Shown: one piece after another, positions 23,290-37,507 of the stretch | How the letters are laid out: every line of letters begins with the position of its first letter | Numbering within the stretch: position 1 is the stretch's first letter | DNA from: Loxodes magnus | Lineage: Eukaryota; Ciliophora; Karyorelictea; Loxodida; Loxodidae | Assembly (NCBI GenBank): GCA_946699065.1 | Contig: CAMPDV010000115.1 | Span: 372,001-436,000, forward strand | Length of the DNA stretch: 64,000 bases | Reading direction: 5' to 3' | Made by a program: the position numbers and the translations under genes | Notes under the pieces: generated by a model | The model's input: only the letters and a program-made list of their open reading frames with translations | What the model was told of the DNA's origin: nothing | The model's database searches: none

Positions 23290-26255
23290 AATTTATTAAA
23301 TAAAAAAATAGCCATCAGATTTTATTCTAAAATTTTTTTTAATTGGTTTTTTATAATTTTATTAACTTCTAATTTTTATTTATTCTTCATTCTCAATACT
23401 ATGCATTTTTATCCTAATATTTTATATCTTTTTACCTTCTTACATTCTAATATTCTTAGAGCTATTTTATTTTATTTTGAATCTTTTCTTTTACGTAACT
23501 TATTTCTAGTAAATTCTGAAATTCAATTAGTAATTTTAGCTTTACTACCTTTGCTAATCTAATTTTGATAATGCTAATAATCTCTGCACTACATTTTCTT
23601 TATAAAGTGTTTATACCTTTATGCAATTCATTTATTTTCGCTTAATATTACCTCAGAAAATGCAGAATTGTATGATTTTATAAAAAAAGCTACTATCTAA
23701 TCCATCAGCTAGCCTTAAGGACTTTTATTTTACATAATTTCCTTAACTATTAATTAAATGTCATTTTAAATTGCAACTCTTAATTTAAATTTCAAATACC
23801 ATTGTACTAGGTTATTTTAACCTTGTTGAGTAATTATCAAGATTATCTTATTAAAAATCTTCGTAGCTTATAAATAAATCTTTTGAAGTATAATTTCATT
23901 AAATTCGCTCCTTATATTCTAATTTCTCTCAAATATAATTTTATAATCTATTATTATAATTAGATCAACAACTTTATAGAGATGCTAGATGATTAATTTA
24001 TCATCAATCTAAATTAGATGCTTATCAATCTCTATTAACTTAATTTAATTTATTATATTTTATTTCGTCGTCTTCATTTATTTAATGCTTGTCCTTTTAT
24101 ACTATCAAATCTGATTATTTATTTTGCTTTGCTTGAAAAATCCAAGAATTATATTTCCTTTAATCCATAAAAGAAATTGTTATTTTCTAAATTCTCATGC
24201 TTTATAAATTAAATTAAATTAAATAATGTTCACTTTTCAGCTTAATAAAATAATTTTTATGATATCACTCTCATTCTGAAACTCTTAGGTCTTCATTATT
24301 GTTTTGATTTGATTTTTTTTTAGTTTAGTTCTCTTCTTCTTGTATCTTTGTTCATTCTAAAAATAATTAATTTAAGTCTTCTTTATTCAAATATTACTAA
24401 TGGATTTATTTTTCCCTCAATCATTCTTAAAATCAAGTTATTTGTTAATGTTTTTGTTTTATGCTAGACCATGTTTTTTTAATCTTAAGATCAATATCTT
24501 CTAGGATTTATTTATTCTTTTTTGTTTCTTAATTTATTAATATTTGATTCATACTTATAATAAATCTTTTTTATGGCTACTTGATTATATCTGGAGTTAA
24601 TTTCAAATTTATTAATTAATTTTGATTCTTAAATAGTTTGCCAATTTTTGAGTAAGTTGAAAACATTTTGTTATGTTTATAAGGCTTATATTAATTATAT
24701 AATTTTTAGTTTATCATTAGCTTCTATTTTACTAAATATAAATCAACCCTTTTTCGGAATTCAAGCTGTTAACTCCTTCTTATTATTATAAAATATTTAG
24801 AACATACTCTTAAATATTTCATATCTTTATAAGAAAACTTTATAAGAAAACTTTATATATTTAAACATTATTATCTATGTCAGCAAAAGGTATCTTTCTA
24901 GTTGGCACTACAAATGAAAAATCCCAAAATATAATATTAGACTTTTGATTATTTTTATGTTTTTTATTTAGTATTTTTAGGATACTCTAATAACTTGTCT
25001 CTTTTTGATAAGATTTAATTTGGAAATTTTATTTTAAATTTATTCTTAATAAACCAAAATTTAGTAAGATAGGTTCAGCTAGTAACCTATTATAATATCT
25101 TGCAATCATTTTTTCTATATTAAATATAAACAAATAGATTAGGCAAAATTTTATTATAAAACAATTATAATTTACTAAAGAAACTCAAGTTGTATTCCCA
25201 TTAATTTAAAATACTAGAAAAAGAAAATACATTTTATTGTATATAATTATTTAAGAATATTAAACTGGAAATTCCAAGCTATTTAAAATTAAATTATAAG
25301 AATGTAGGATTCATTAATTAAAATTATATTTAATTACTCTAGACATTTTTAGAAAGAATAATTTTAAAAGTTTATTAAATATAAAGCTAAATGGAATCAT
25401 TATTAATTAGTAAAATTAAGCTTATAAAATCTAAAAATAACAAATAATTAAATAAAATTTAAATCTTATATTTAAATCTATCTATTATCTTTTTTCATTC
25501 TAAATAATCTTTAATTATTAAGAATATATGCCTAGCTTTGTTTAACTATATAAAATTTTATTACAAATAATCAAAAAATAATAAGCTCTTTAAAATTATC
25601 AAAACAATGTTAATTTAATTTTTGTATTTAATTAAAATTTTTTAATTAAGATGTAGGTTTATTAATCTACAAATAATTTTAATAATCTTAACATTAAAAT
25701 AATAATAAATTAAAAATTTATTAAGCAAATTATTAATTATATTTAATAATAATTTTAAATATAAAGAAAATATAGATAATTAATAAATGCTTTTTATTTA
25801 ATATTTTTTTAATATCATTATAAATAAATTTAATAAAATGAACATTAATATAATTTTACATTTATGGAGAAGATAGTTTTTAGATATAAATTATTAAAAG
25901 CTTTAATTTTATAAAATATTAATAAAAATAGAAATAAAATTAAGAAATTTTTAAATTGCTATAATTTAAGATAATAATAATAGCATTTATTCATTTTTTT
26001 GATTCTGTAAAGATATTAAGAGAGAATCTTATAAGTTAGTATTTAATATTTAGCTTTAATTTAAATATTTCACATTTATTATAAATAAATTTATGCTATA
26101 ATAAAATATATATAAATTTTAAATCTGATTATTATTATAATAATATAATATAATTTATACATATTAATATAGTAAATTTTAAATTAATAGTAAAAAAAGA
26201 AAAATTAAAATATATAAACATAAAAATTTATTGTATTCATTATTATAAATTTTAT
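23290..26255. repeat. Direct duplicate D1, right copy
   Basis: Collinear, same-orientation, diverged copy of 1900-4150, ending around TTGTATTCATTATTAT at 26240. The plus-strand frame at 23242-23562 inside it is a hydrophobic, AT-driven frame not conserved in the left copy. The minus strand shares SYNSAF and nearby residues with the left copy. Unlike the left copy, it is not followed by the S2 repeat. Confidence 0.6.
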
Positions 26256-26259
26256 TTCA

Positions 26260-28470
26260 ATTATGTGCTTTATTTAGAAAATTATATTAAATTAAAAAAG
26301 TACTTTTAGATAAAGTTATGTGAATATTTGAAAAACTTTATAAAAAACTTATAATAAAAATTATTATTAAATTAATAAATTAAGATAAATAAGCTTATCA
26401 AATATTTAAAAATAATTTTCTACATTCTAACTTTTCTAATTTTTCAATTCTTTCAATTATTCAATTAATATAAATAATTATTAATATTAAAAAAATTTTG
26501 ATTCATTTATAATTAGATTTAATTAAGTGTTTTAAAGAATATGCTTTATTTTGTTTATATTTCAAATCTATTAAGTTTTTTAATATGCGAGAAATGATTT
26601 AGCAATTTCATCTGAAAATGGCTCATTATGTAACAATAAAATCTATTTTTACTTAAAATGATTTTAAATTATTTATTTATATTTACTTTTGGAAATAAAT
26701 CTTATAGTTATGAGCAATATTAAAGATAATTTGAAAATCAATAACTTCAATTGCTAAATTTTTTAAATTACAATATTTTCTTTTAAGAGTCATATTACTA
26801 AGAAAAAATTTGGTTATTATTCCAATGATGCTGATATAATTCAAGAAATGAAAGGTATAGAAATTTATAAAAAGCTTATAAATAGTTAAATTAATATATA
26901 AAAAAATCAAATAATTGCCAAATTTATTTTATCATTAAATTAAGATAAAAAATTCATTTCGGAAGAATATAAAAGCTTTATAAAAGAAGTTCAAAAAATC
27001 AACTAACTTAAATACTCAAGTAAAATTATCTGAATCATTTTATAAAGCGGCAAAGCTTTTAATATTTATTTTATTTTAATTTTTAAAGAATGAAACAAAT
27101 TTCCTTAGCCTTTATTTAAGAAGAAATATGAATTTATAAAATAGGAAATATGATATTAGAATGTAAAAGATTATATTTTATTAATTTAAAATATTAAATT
27201 AGAATAAGTTCATAAGTTCATTCATTTGCTAAATAAATAAATTAAAAAATGAAATAAGTTAAAATATAAAAATTAACAATACAATAATTATTTATCAAAA
27301 ATAAGATAATAAATATTTTCATAATATCAATAGACTAATAATTTTTTTAAAGCTTTAGTTTGTAATTAAAAAATTTATTAATTTAAAATTTAAAATCTAA
27401 AAATAATTTAAACTAAAATTTAATTTTTTTTAATTTTAAAGTAAGAAAAATATTTTCATTAAAAATTTTTTGATTAAAATATAAAAAATTAACCTACTAA
27501 TATTTGTTAAAAAATTAAATTTTTTTATTTATAATTAACTTTAATACTTATATTTTATATTCATCTTGAGGCAAGCAAAATTAATTTTTATACATTTTTT
27601 TAATTTTAAAATTTAAAAAAAGAAAAATATTTATTTTTAGTCTATAAAAAATTATTTTTAATTTTTTTCTAGTTTTTATTTTGCTTAAAATAGTAAAAAT
27701 AAACTTTTTAATTTTTTTCATCATTAAAATTGTTGATAATTTTATTATTTAAAAAATAAAAATGTTTGTCTCTATTTTTACAAATTTAAAATATTTTTTT
27801 ATTGGGCAAACTTAAGGTAAATATATTGATTTTTGTAAATTATTAAGTTTTTATTAAATCTTACAAAGTTTTAGTTAATAAAAATTTAATATGCATTAAG
27901 TAATTTTAGATTATTTTTATTGTGATTACGTTTTCTTATATCACACTTATGAATTATATCCTACAGATATAAACTCTTATTGATATATCAAATATTTATT
28001 TATCATTTTTAGCAGGCTATTAACTATTTTAATTTTTAACATCAAAAGCAAACATCTATTTAAATTGTGTAGTCAGCAATCTTTATTTATTATAAAATTA
28101 GCTTTCATGATTTGAACTATACTTATTATATCTGAATTTATAATGTAAAAAAGCTAAAATTAATAGAATGAAATTAAAAAAATAGCGACTTTAGTTTAAT
28201 TGATAATATTAATATTTTAATAAATTAAATTAAAAAGATTTAAAAGTGTTAAAGAAATTAAATTATCACTATAATTAATAATTTAATTTATTAAAATTTT
28301 AGATGTATTTTTATACTCTTTTTTATTTTAAATTTTAATTTTTAAATGATTAGTTAATGAATTAGCACGGATTAGCTTTGTAAATTATTATAGTTTGAAA
28401 CAGAATTTTAATAATAAGAATTTAATTTAAAAAATTATTAAACATAATATTTATTAATAGTTTCATTATT
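26260..28470. other. AT-rich stretch with no supportable gene
   Basis: Extremely AT-rich sequence between the two duplicated blocks of the right copy. The corresponding interval in the left copy (4150-9990) is longer because it holds several Gag-like and hairpin-repeat insertions. No coding motif was seen. Confidence 0.4.
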
Positions 28471-28474
28471 TTAG

Positions 28475-29515
28475 GATTAATAACTTTCTACCAGGCATCC
28501 TTTTTATAATATTTTGATTTAGTATTAATTTATCTTTGAAGAAAAAATTTCTCTGAAATAATGGCTAAATATTATTCCTATTTTCATTATATGATTTAAG
28601 GCTGATAAATTATTCTAATTACATAATTAAACAACTCAAATTTATTTATTTATATAGCTTATTATCTTTAATACTCAGATAAATTCCAGAAGAATCTAGT
28701 TAGGGTATATATTATCCTCTAACATTCATAAATTTATTAATAGTGCCTTTAATAATCTTTTAAACTAAAATATTAGCAAAAAAAATTAAAATGAATATTC
28801 CTGTTCTTTCTATTGAATTATTTGATGATATTTATATAGGTATTATATATTCATTTCATAGATTAATAGGCATTTTTAGATTTAAAATTTGTTAGTAAAT
28901 ATTAGTTAAAGATCTAGCGAAGTAAGTATAATAGATTATTACAACACAGTACTTAAAATTGAAAAAGGTTAATAGAGATTTTAAGTTAAATTGAAGTTTA
29001 ATCCTCTAAGAGATTCTTTAAGTGATTTAAGTTCATTAAAGAGTCTTATTTACGTATTTTTGTAAAAATGAAGATTTTCATTATAAACATTGAATAGATC
29101 TAAAAGAAAGCAAATTGTCTTTGCCGTTTTAAATTACAATTATAATTATTTATTATTAGCTTCAGTTTAGCTTTCTTTTCTTGCATAACTACTTTGTAAA
29201 AATGTAGCAACTATAGCACAAACTATTTGTATAAGCTAGCCTATCACTATGACCACATTTAGCTATCTTTATTTTTCTCGTTCTTTCATAATAACAAACC
29301 ATACATTATTCCTAATTATTTTATATCCATTACTTATGGATGCATTGTACAGTTCTTGTTCCATTTTCAGGTTAAGGCTTGATCTCAGGAAGTGTTTATA
29401 ATGGGAAATATAAGATTGAGGTAGAGTTTAAAGTTTAAGTTTATGAGGAACTATTAAGTAGAGGCAAATCTCTTTTCTACTACCAGTTGCGTTTAAAGCA
29501 GAGTGATTGAGTCTA
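28475..29515. repeat. Direct duplicate D2, right copy (uninterrupted)
   Basis: Collinear with 9990-10857 plus 11376-11875. It lacks the insertions at 10130-10430 and 10858-11362 and so preserves the empty sites. The junction matching the S4 insertion is at about 29000-29020, where the sequence reads TCCTCTAAGAGATTC then TTTAAGTTC without interruption. Its right part contains the intact zinc-binding gene at 29162-29569. Confidence 0.7.
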
Positions 29516-29569
29516 GCCAAGCAAAGAAGGCATACCTTCGAAAATATTAGCTTTATTCTCATACTTCAT
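29162..29569 (-). CDS. Small zinc-binding protein with two C-x-H / C-x2-C-Y repeats
   Basis: ATG 29569-29567 to TGA 29164-29162, 136 codons, no internal TGA. The N-terminus MKYENKANIFEGMPSLLG is shared with the gene at 37508 (MKQDKKSHIIEGLPTLLG). Two metal-binding repeats follow: QCIHKQW...QCMVCYY near residues 76-93 and KCGHSDRLAY...LCYSCY near 104-121, with pairs spaced C-x-H and C-x2-C. A basic C-terminus ends at a TGA that aligns with the other gene's TGA. Trp29 is TGG here and TGA at 37592. Ciliate genomes contain proteins with similar CxH...CxxCY repeats, but their function is not known to me. The truncated copy at 11376-11875 shows that the locus was duplicated. Confidence 0.75.
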
Positions 29570-30049
29570 ATTTCAGTGAATATAATTATAAAATTTTAGT
29601 TTAAATAACGATAATTAAATAAATATGCTTATGCTTATTAAATAAAAATTAAGATATATTTAAAGTTATTAGTTTAAATAAAAAGTAATAAATTAATACT
29701 GTGATTTAATTATCCTAGCTGTAAATTTTACACTCATTTCAACTACAAAAAATATATATAAATGATATAACCAAATAATAAGCTTTAGCTTTTATCTATC
29801 TATTTTAAACTTATTCATTCATTTATTAAACTTAAAAGTTAAAGAATAGTTAATAAATTTTAATAAAGCTTTAAGAAAAAAGGATTTAATGCAATTATTT
29901 TTTTAAATAATAGAGTTTCATTTAAGAGTAACTTAAATGAAACTATTAAAATATATAACTTGAATAAAAGTTTAATAAAAATAAATTAGCTAAATGGCTT
30001 ATTAAAACAAAACATATAGACCTAGGAAAAAAAGAATGTATAGATATTA

Positions 30050-30150
30050 TTATAAACTAATAATAGATAAAATTTTATATAAATGCTTTCTCTAAGCACG
30101 CTATTTTATTAATGATATGAAAGCAATTTTTATTTATTTGATTTATTAGT
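30050..30150. repeat. Short block matching 4580-4670
   Basis: Both places share the ordered blocks ATAGAT.AAATTTT.TATAAAT, TAAGCA...CTATTTTATT.ATGATAT and TTTATTTATTTG in the same orientation. In the left region this block precedes D2, but here it follows it, so the duplicated segments have been rearranged. Confidence 0.5.
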
Positions 30151-30889
30151 AAATTTCTATTATTTTGATGTCTTTTTGTATTATTAATATTTAAATCTAA
30201 AAAACATTCCCCCAAAAAGTTTTTCTCTTTATTATAATTAAAATTCTTTTAAATAAAATGAGATATAATATTAATTATTATAACTTTTTATTGATTAAAA
30301 GCTTTATCTTTTTATAAATAAGAAAAGATAAAATCATCTATGAATTTTAATGATTAGTCTTTTTAGTATTATATTAAGTCTATTTCCTTAAGCAAAAGTG
30401 ATAGTAAGATAAATTAATAAAACTATGATATTTAAGAATGGTAGATAGATTTATCTATTAAATTTAATCTCTTAAGAACACTAAAAATTAATATCATTCT
30501 GAATTCTGCTTGCTTTTTTACCCTTAAAAGTTTTAATTATTTTCAGATTATTGCTTTTATTCTTATTTTATTTGAAAACTATTATAATTTTTTTATCTTC
30601 GAAATTGTAATTCACAACATTTTAAATATCGATACGTTAACTGGAATCCGAAAAATTACTAAGTTATATATCATTAGTCTATTTATAGAAGTTGGAAAAA
30701 GTTTTACATAAGAAAATGCCCAAGCTTGGATTTATAAAAAAGATATTATTTAATTAATAAATATTCAATAAAATCTTTTTTCTATGTTGATATCAAATAA
30801 TTGAAAAGCCACTAATTGAATAATATTTTCTGGTAAAACAAATATCTTTCATAAATAAAGAATTTAAAATTTAAAAGCTTTCAAATGAA

Positions 30890-31400
30890 TCAAGTTTGAG
30901 TAATTAATTTATTATCTACTTTTTTAATTTCAATGCAAAGGAAAGCTAAAAAATTATATAATGAATGAAGGTTAAAATTTTTCATCTTTATAAATGCTTT
31001 ATTAAAAGTCTCCATTGTTCTTTCTATTTTAATCTGTTTGCTTATTTCTTTTATGTGATATAATTTATTTCAACAATAATCTTTAAATTGTTTCCATTGT
31101 CTTATTTCCTCCTTCAAGGTTTCTTAATTTCTATTTTTCTCTTTAGTAAAATTATATTAAAATTATCACTAATATAAAATGTTTATTATTTTCTTTTTAA
31201 GCATAATAGCAACCTAATTTTTTTGCTATGATTGAATTTTATCTTTTAAATCCAGAACTACTGTTAATAATTCCTAACAACATTTCTTTTGCATCATTCT
31301 TTTCTTAAAGGTTTGTACTTTTGTTTAAATTTTTAAATTTTCTTTTACTTTCAGACTCTTATTAGTAAAGTTTCATATAATTATTTTAGAAGATTTATTA
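30890..31400 (-). mobile_element. Decayed Gag-like element
   Basis: One minus-strand phase contains QELLTVVLDLKDKIQSQQK, matching the coiled-coil core LIKVVLNLQEEVRKL of other copies. A second phase continues with ETLKEEIRQWKQFKDYC and, after an in-frame TGA, NKLYHIKEISKQIK. At least one frameshift lies between them. Neither the 5' end nor a knuckle is clear. Confidence 0.5.
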
Positions 31401-31419
31401 AATAAAAAATCAATTATAA

Positions 31420-34035
31420 TACTTATTTAAGGCTACAAAAGATTTCATTAAAAATAAAATGAACTAGCAATCTAAAATGCTTTATATCTTGAAAATAAAA
31501 CATTTAAATTATATAAAATTATAAAAAGCTTCTAGTTTTTCAAATATATTTTCTTTTATTTTCATATTATGATCTTTTAGTTGATATATACAAGTACTCA
31601 GAAAGTAGAATAAGCTTACCTTTATATTTATAAATTTTTTATATAATTAATAAAAATACTAAAGAAAATAAGTAGCCAAATAAAATTTTGGTGATATATT
31701 TATAATATATGCTTTTTCCATTTTAACTATAGAGATTAAATTTGCAAGAATCTTAATCAATTTTTAATGTTCTTCTCTATGTTTAAAAACTTATATATCA
31801 TTAATCTTATAGCTAAATTAATAAAAATTAAAATTAAAAATTATTTTTTACTAATAAATGCTTTGTAAAGAATCAAATATAAAACAACTCTTGCTTTTCT
31901 CTTAAATTTAAACTAAACATTTTTATTTTCTCTTTTTCTACTTAAAGATTAATCTCATTTAAAAAATGATTACCAATTTATTTTATATTCACTCCTTTTT
32001 CAATAAAAAATTTTAGCTAATTCAATTAAAACTTTAATTAATTCCATAAAATTAATAAATTTTATTTTTAAGTCAGCCAATTTAATAAATTTAAAAATAT
32101 TTATTTCTAATCTTTTATTACTAGAAGATTAGCAAAAAATAAAAATTTAAAATACAAAGCTAGACAAATTTTCTTTTTTTGCTAAATAATATAATTAGCT
32201 AATTTTAAGATTGAGTAAAATAAGCTAAATAAATTTATAAAAATTTTAAATTTAACTTTTTTTAATATTAGGTTAAATAATTATTAAAATAAATTCTGTT
32301 TCATTTCTATTTAGTCTACTATACAACTATTAAAGATTATAACGATTTTAGATATTTATTAAGAAGAATATGAAATAATAGTTATTATTAGTTTTAGAAT
32401 ATTAAATAATTAAAAATTTTTTAGCTTTAATATATTATTAGGTTTAAAGTTTGCTGTTTAATACAAAGTTTGGAAATTAATTATTAACTTTTTATTAAGA
32501 AAATTTATAATTTTCTATTTATATAATAATGATTATCAAAACTAACTTTTTCATTGTTTCTTCTTAAATGTTTAATACAAAATAATTAATTAAAACTTGA
32601 TAAATCTAATAAAAAAAATGTTCATCTTAATAAATAGAAAATATTAAAGCATTTCATTTCTAAATTTTAATATTTTAGGTTATTAAAAAGTCTAAGTTAA
32701 AAATCCAGCCTTGCTTTTCAAAGAAAAAAAATCTAAATTTAAACATTTTAGTGAAGAACATTTTTAAATTTATTTAATATAGTAAAATAAATTTTTAAGT
32801 AAAAATATTTAAAATTTATTTGAATTTATTACTTTATGTATAAAACATACCAAATCTTCATAAATTTTTAACATTTTTTACTAATTAAGTTTAAATTATT
32901 TATAAAAGTTGATGCAAATAAGAACTTGATAGCTTTTTATATTCCATTTAAGAAATAATTTTTTATAATTGATACAAGTATTTAATTATTATTAGAGTTT
33001 CCTTATAATAATAAAAGTTATATTCTTAAATTTTTATGCTTAAATCTAGATATGTAAATGAAAAATATCGGAGAAAAATAATAATAATACTTAGGTAAAT
33101 TAAACCTTAAAAAATATGAACAGGAAGAAAAATTAAAAATGTGCTATAGCTATCTTAATTATTAAATTTTAATTGAAGAAGCAAAAATCTTAAGACTTTA
33201 AATTTGAATGCTTGTAGCAAAGAGTAAAATAAAAAAGGAAAATGATTTAAATTTATAAAAATAAAAAGTTTTTTACATTGTACGAAAGGTCCTAATTGAA
33301 ATGCTGTCCCAGCAAAAGAAAAAATTAACATAGATAATTTAATAAAGAATTTATAAAATCAAATATTTATTAGGTATTTTTAAATTGTATATAAATATTA
33401 ATAATCCTCAAAGATAAAGATCCAATCGTCTGTGTCTAAATAATAAAAAAATAATAGAAATAGAAAACACTTAAGTCTAACGAAACTTTAATATAAAGAT
33501 CTGCGTATCAACAAGATTCTACTCTCTTTAAAATCTAGATTATTTATTTATAAATTTTAAAAATTAATTTACTTTAAATTTTCTATCATCATTTTATTTA
33601 AAAAAAATTATAACTCAAATAAAGAAAATTAGTTGCCTCTTTTTTCAAAATATTTAATTTAAATTTTAAATGTATTTATAAAAATTTTAAAAGAATATCA
33701 ACAAAAAGTTCTTAGATTTTGCTGGGAATAAAATATTAAAAAATTAAATGTTAAAGAATAATTAATTCTGAGAATAAATCATAATAATTTTGACCTTTCA
33801 CTTAAAAAATAGTAATAGAATTTCATGTTTTGATTTAAGTTTTTAAAGTTAAAAATTATAAACATTTATTTTATAATTTTTTAATTAAAATGATGAAAAT
33901 ATATCTAAAACAACTTTTAAATATTTTTTAGACTTAAAGACATTCTTAAAAGAGAAAATACAATTAATATTTTTTAAATTAAAAATACAAAATGAATAAA
34001 AATTCTAAATTTTTAGCTCGATTTTTAATAAGGAA
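31420..34035. other. AT-rich stretch with no confident gene
   Basis: A plus-strand frame from ATG 33052 runs to beyond 33500 with a single TGA and reads like a Lys/Glu-rich protein. It is not long enough to exclude chance and has no recognisable motif. The rest is AT-rich sequence with nothing supportable. Confidence 0.3.
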
Positions 34036-34039
34036 GTTT

Positions 34040-34423
34040 ATGAAAGAGTACTAAGCAAAAATAATTTGGGAACAAATTTAGCAAACACTTAACTTCTTAA
34101 GTATAGCAAATTAAACTAAAGAGCTAGTAATAAATGTTAAATACTTAAATAAAATTTTCTAAGTAAATTAAGAAGAATCAGATTTATAGTTAAAAAGAAA
34201 AGGTTAATAATTTAGCTTAAATTAAAAATATATCTATCACAAAAAGAAAGAACAAATGATATTTAGCAAAACTAAATTTTTAATTTCTAGTAAATAAAAA
34301 TTGTAATTATTTATGATTTTATTTGATTTGCAAATTTATTTTTAAATGATTTATAAAGATTTTTCTTTATAAATATAAGATTATTTATTTTTATCTTTTT
34401 TCTTTATTTTTTAGAGTTAGTGA
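34040..34423 (+). CDS. Possible small hypothetical protein, 127 aa
   Basis: ATG 34040 to TGA 34421-34423, with no internal TGA. It has a Gln/Lys/Glu-rich first half (IIWEQIQQTLNFLSIANQT) and a hydrophobic C-terminus that could be one or two membrane segments. A 127-codon frame without TGA is not significant alone at this base composition. It is kept because its first half looks protein-like. No homologue is recognised in the window. Confidence 0.3.
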
Positions 34424-34429
34424 CACAAA

Positions 34430-37400
34430 TAAAATATTTTATAAAGCTTATCACTTTTTTCCAAAATTATCTTTTTTTATGTGAAATTCATCTTAATTTA
34501 AGAATTTTAAAAAACTAAATTCATTTTTTAAAGAAAATAAAAAGCTGGATTAATTATTTTGCCAAAGGATCATAAATTATAAGCTGATTAAAGAACTAAA
34601 TTTTACTTAGAAATTAGAGTAAAAAGTTATGTTTATAGATTAAAATTAAAAAACAAACTTCAAATATAAAGAAAAATTAAAATATTAGCTTATAGATCCC
34701 TAAAACTAAGTAGCAAAACTTTAAATTATAAAGATTCCTTCAAATAAAATTTATTTTATAAAATATTTAAAAATAAAGAGATTGTCAGAAATTCCATTCA
34801 TTTATTATTTATAAACTTTTTATTTTTGAAATTAGCAATTTAATTTCACCACAATGAAATATGAAAATTTTTAAATAGAATGATTATTTAGATTGAAGCA
34901 TTAATTTAAAAATAAAAGATATATAACTATGATTTTATTCTTTAGAGTAAGAAAAAAATATAAAATTTTTATAATTATAAAATATCTAGTCTTTATGTTT
35001 TAAATAAATAATACCTAAAAATAAATTGTAAGAGTAAGATTGAATATGAATTTTTAGGATAAGCTCTTCTTTAATAATTCTTCATAATCGGTTATTGAAA
35101 GGAAAACATTTTAATTAGATAAAAATGTAATAATAATAATAAAAATTGACAAGCATAAAGATAAATAAATTTAAGCATTTACAATATTTTTATGATCTAA
35201 ACAATTTTTATAAAGAAAAGATTTATTATAAATTATTAAAATCTAAATTTCATTATTGTATAGCTTTCCTATAGAAATTCAAATAATTTAATAGCATATT
35301 TTCAAAAATTGCATAAATAAAGAGATTAAACTTTTTTTTAAATAAAAAAGGAGTTATATGAAATATGGTTATTAAATAGAATTTATATAAGGCTAAAGAG
35401 TTCTTAATAATTTAATAAATTTAAATTTATTATGAGATTTGCTAGATAAATTTAGTGTTAGCTAAAATTTAAAGATAAAAGAGATTTTATAAATTACTTG
35501 GGAGCAGAATAAAATCTTTTTCTTCTAAATTCACTAAGGAAAAGTTTAAAATTATGAACTTTAAATAATTAAAAGCTGAAAAATAATGAAAACATTATTT
35601 TTCTATCAGCCTTCACGAAGAGTTTGACTGATGACTTCTTCATGTATTTTGAATCTTATTTAACTCATGACTTCAGAAATAATTAAAAAGTATGAACTAA
35701 AAAAAAATTTATTTGCTGAAACAAATGAAATTTATACAGAAGATATCATGAATATAAGCAAATATGAGTAACTATCAACCAAAAAAAATAAACGTTTTTT
35801 ATTTCGTAAATTCCTTACTATCTTAAAAACTTTAGATTAAATTATAAGAACTTCTAGAATTATTTAATGATTGCAATCAGATGTTTAATTAAAAACAATT
35901 AAAATTATCATCTGTAAATAATCTTAGAAAGATAATTATGCCTTTTTTAAAACTTGAAGTCTTTGTTGATAAAGAAAACATATGAAAAATAAAGAAGATG
36001 CGAAGGATAAATAAATGTTTTAATTCAAATCCCAATTTTTAACTCCTATCTTAAAAAAGTATTTTAATTTATAAAATAAAATTATTTAAATTATTGTTAA
36101 GTTTCTCAAGAATCTTTGATCAACTCAAAAGAAATAAATAAATAAATTATTTTTTATAAAAACTCCAAATTTTTCGTTCCTTGAATCTATATAATATTTT
36201 ATTATAAATACAATTGAATATCATTTTCACTTAAAAATAAAGTCGATTCTTAATTAATTTTATCTAATAAATAGTTTTTTAGATTTATAAAATAGATAAA
36301 TTGATTTAAAATAATTTTTTTTAAATAACGTTTAATTTATATTAAAGCAGCAAAATTACACATATCAAAGATAAATTTTAAAATTTTCTTATTTTATATT
36401 TTCCTCATATTTTTAAATTAAATTATATAACAATATATTATATAAATTCAGAGTTGATTTTATCTACTTGATTATGGCTAACTATATAGAAAATTCTATT
36501 TTTGATTTTTAATAATCTTTTAAATATGCAATAGATTATTAAATTAAATTTTTCTAAAATGAAATATTTTAACTTGAGTAGTCAAAAAATATCTATGAAA
36601 TTTATTGAGATAATTTAAATCTACATTGATCCTTTCTACATTTTTGAAATGGATTTTTACTATTTTATAATTGATTATATATATTTATTCTTTGATAATT
36701 ATTTTTAAGCTTGCTTATTAATTGAAATATTAATTTTTTCATTCAAGTTTGGTAAACATTAAGATAAAAGGTATATTTAAAAATTATAAATATATATGTA
36801 TGACATATTTTAGTTGATAAAATTAAATTTTCTTTTTATTCTGTTTAACTTTATTAAATAATTAAAATTTCTTTTTATTTAGAGAGATATTAATTTTTTC
36901 CTCTTTTTCTTTTTATTTAGCAATATTTAATATAAAAAAACTAAATTAAATAAATAATATATTAGATTCTGATTTAAGATAGATAAAATTTCACATTATT
37001 TATTTTTATATTTTATGAAGTCTTTTAATCTAAAATACTTGTTTATGGGCTTTTAAAATGTATTATAATTATTTATTTATTTCTTTTATTTTTATATCTT
37101 AAAAATTCAATCAATTATAAAAATCATGAATCTCAGTAAAATAATAAAAATTACATGCTAATTTTTTTAATTTGTATGTAATTTTTAAGTGCATATTTGA
37201 AAGCAAATTTTAATTGTTTTTAATTAAATTCCTTATAGATTTTAACATCTAAAAATATCTAAATTAATATAAAAAATTTTATTTTATAATATATTATATC
37301 TCACATAATATTTTCATACTATTAAATCATATATCTTTTATTTAAGCATTAGTTTATAGAGTATTTGATAAAAAAGTAAAAATACTGTTGCATTGAACTT

Positions 37401-37500
37401 TGATGTAATGTCCTATCTTTGTCATAATAAAGCCTCAAATTTTTTATGATTGAATGAAGTTTTAAAAGAATATTAATTTAATTTTTTTATTTATTATAAT
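34430..37500. other. AT-rich stretch with no confident gene
   Basis: Mostly AT-rich sequence. A GC-richer spot at 35590-35680 reads LTDDFFMYFESYLTHDF in one phase, bounded by phases equally plausible, so no gene is called. Confidence 0.3.
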
Positions 37501-37507
37501 TACTGAA

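Noticed and set aside
23242..23562. 106-codon plus-strand hydrophobic frame
   Set aside because: It is not preserved in the duplicate at 1.9-2.3 kb, and its composition is what AT-rich sequence gives by chance.
26683..26910. 75-codon minus-strand frame
   Set aside because: AT-driven composition, no motif, and too short to be significant.
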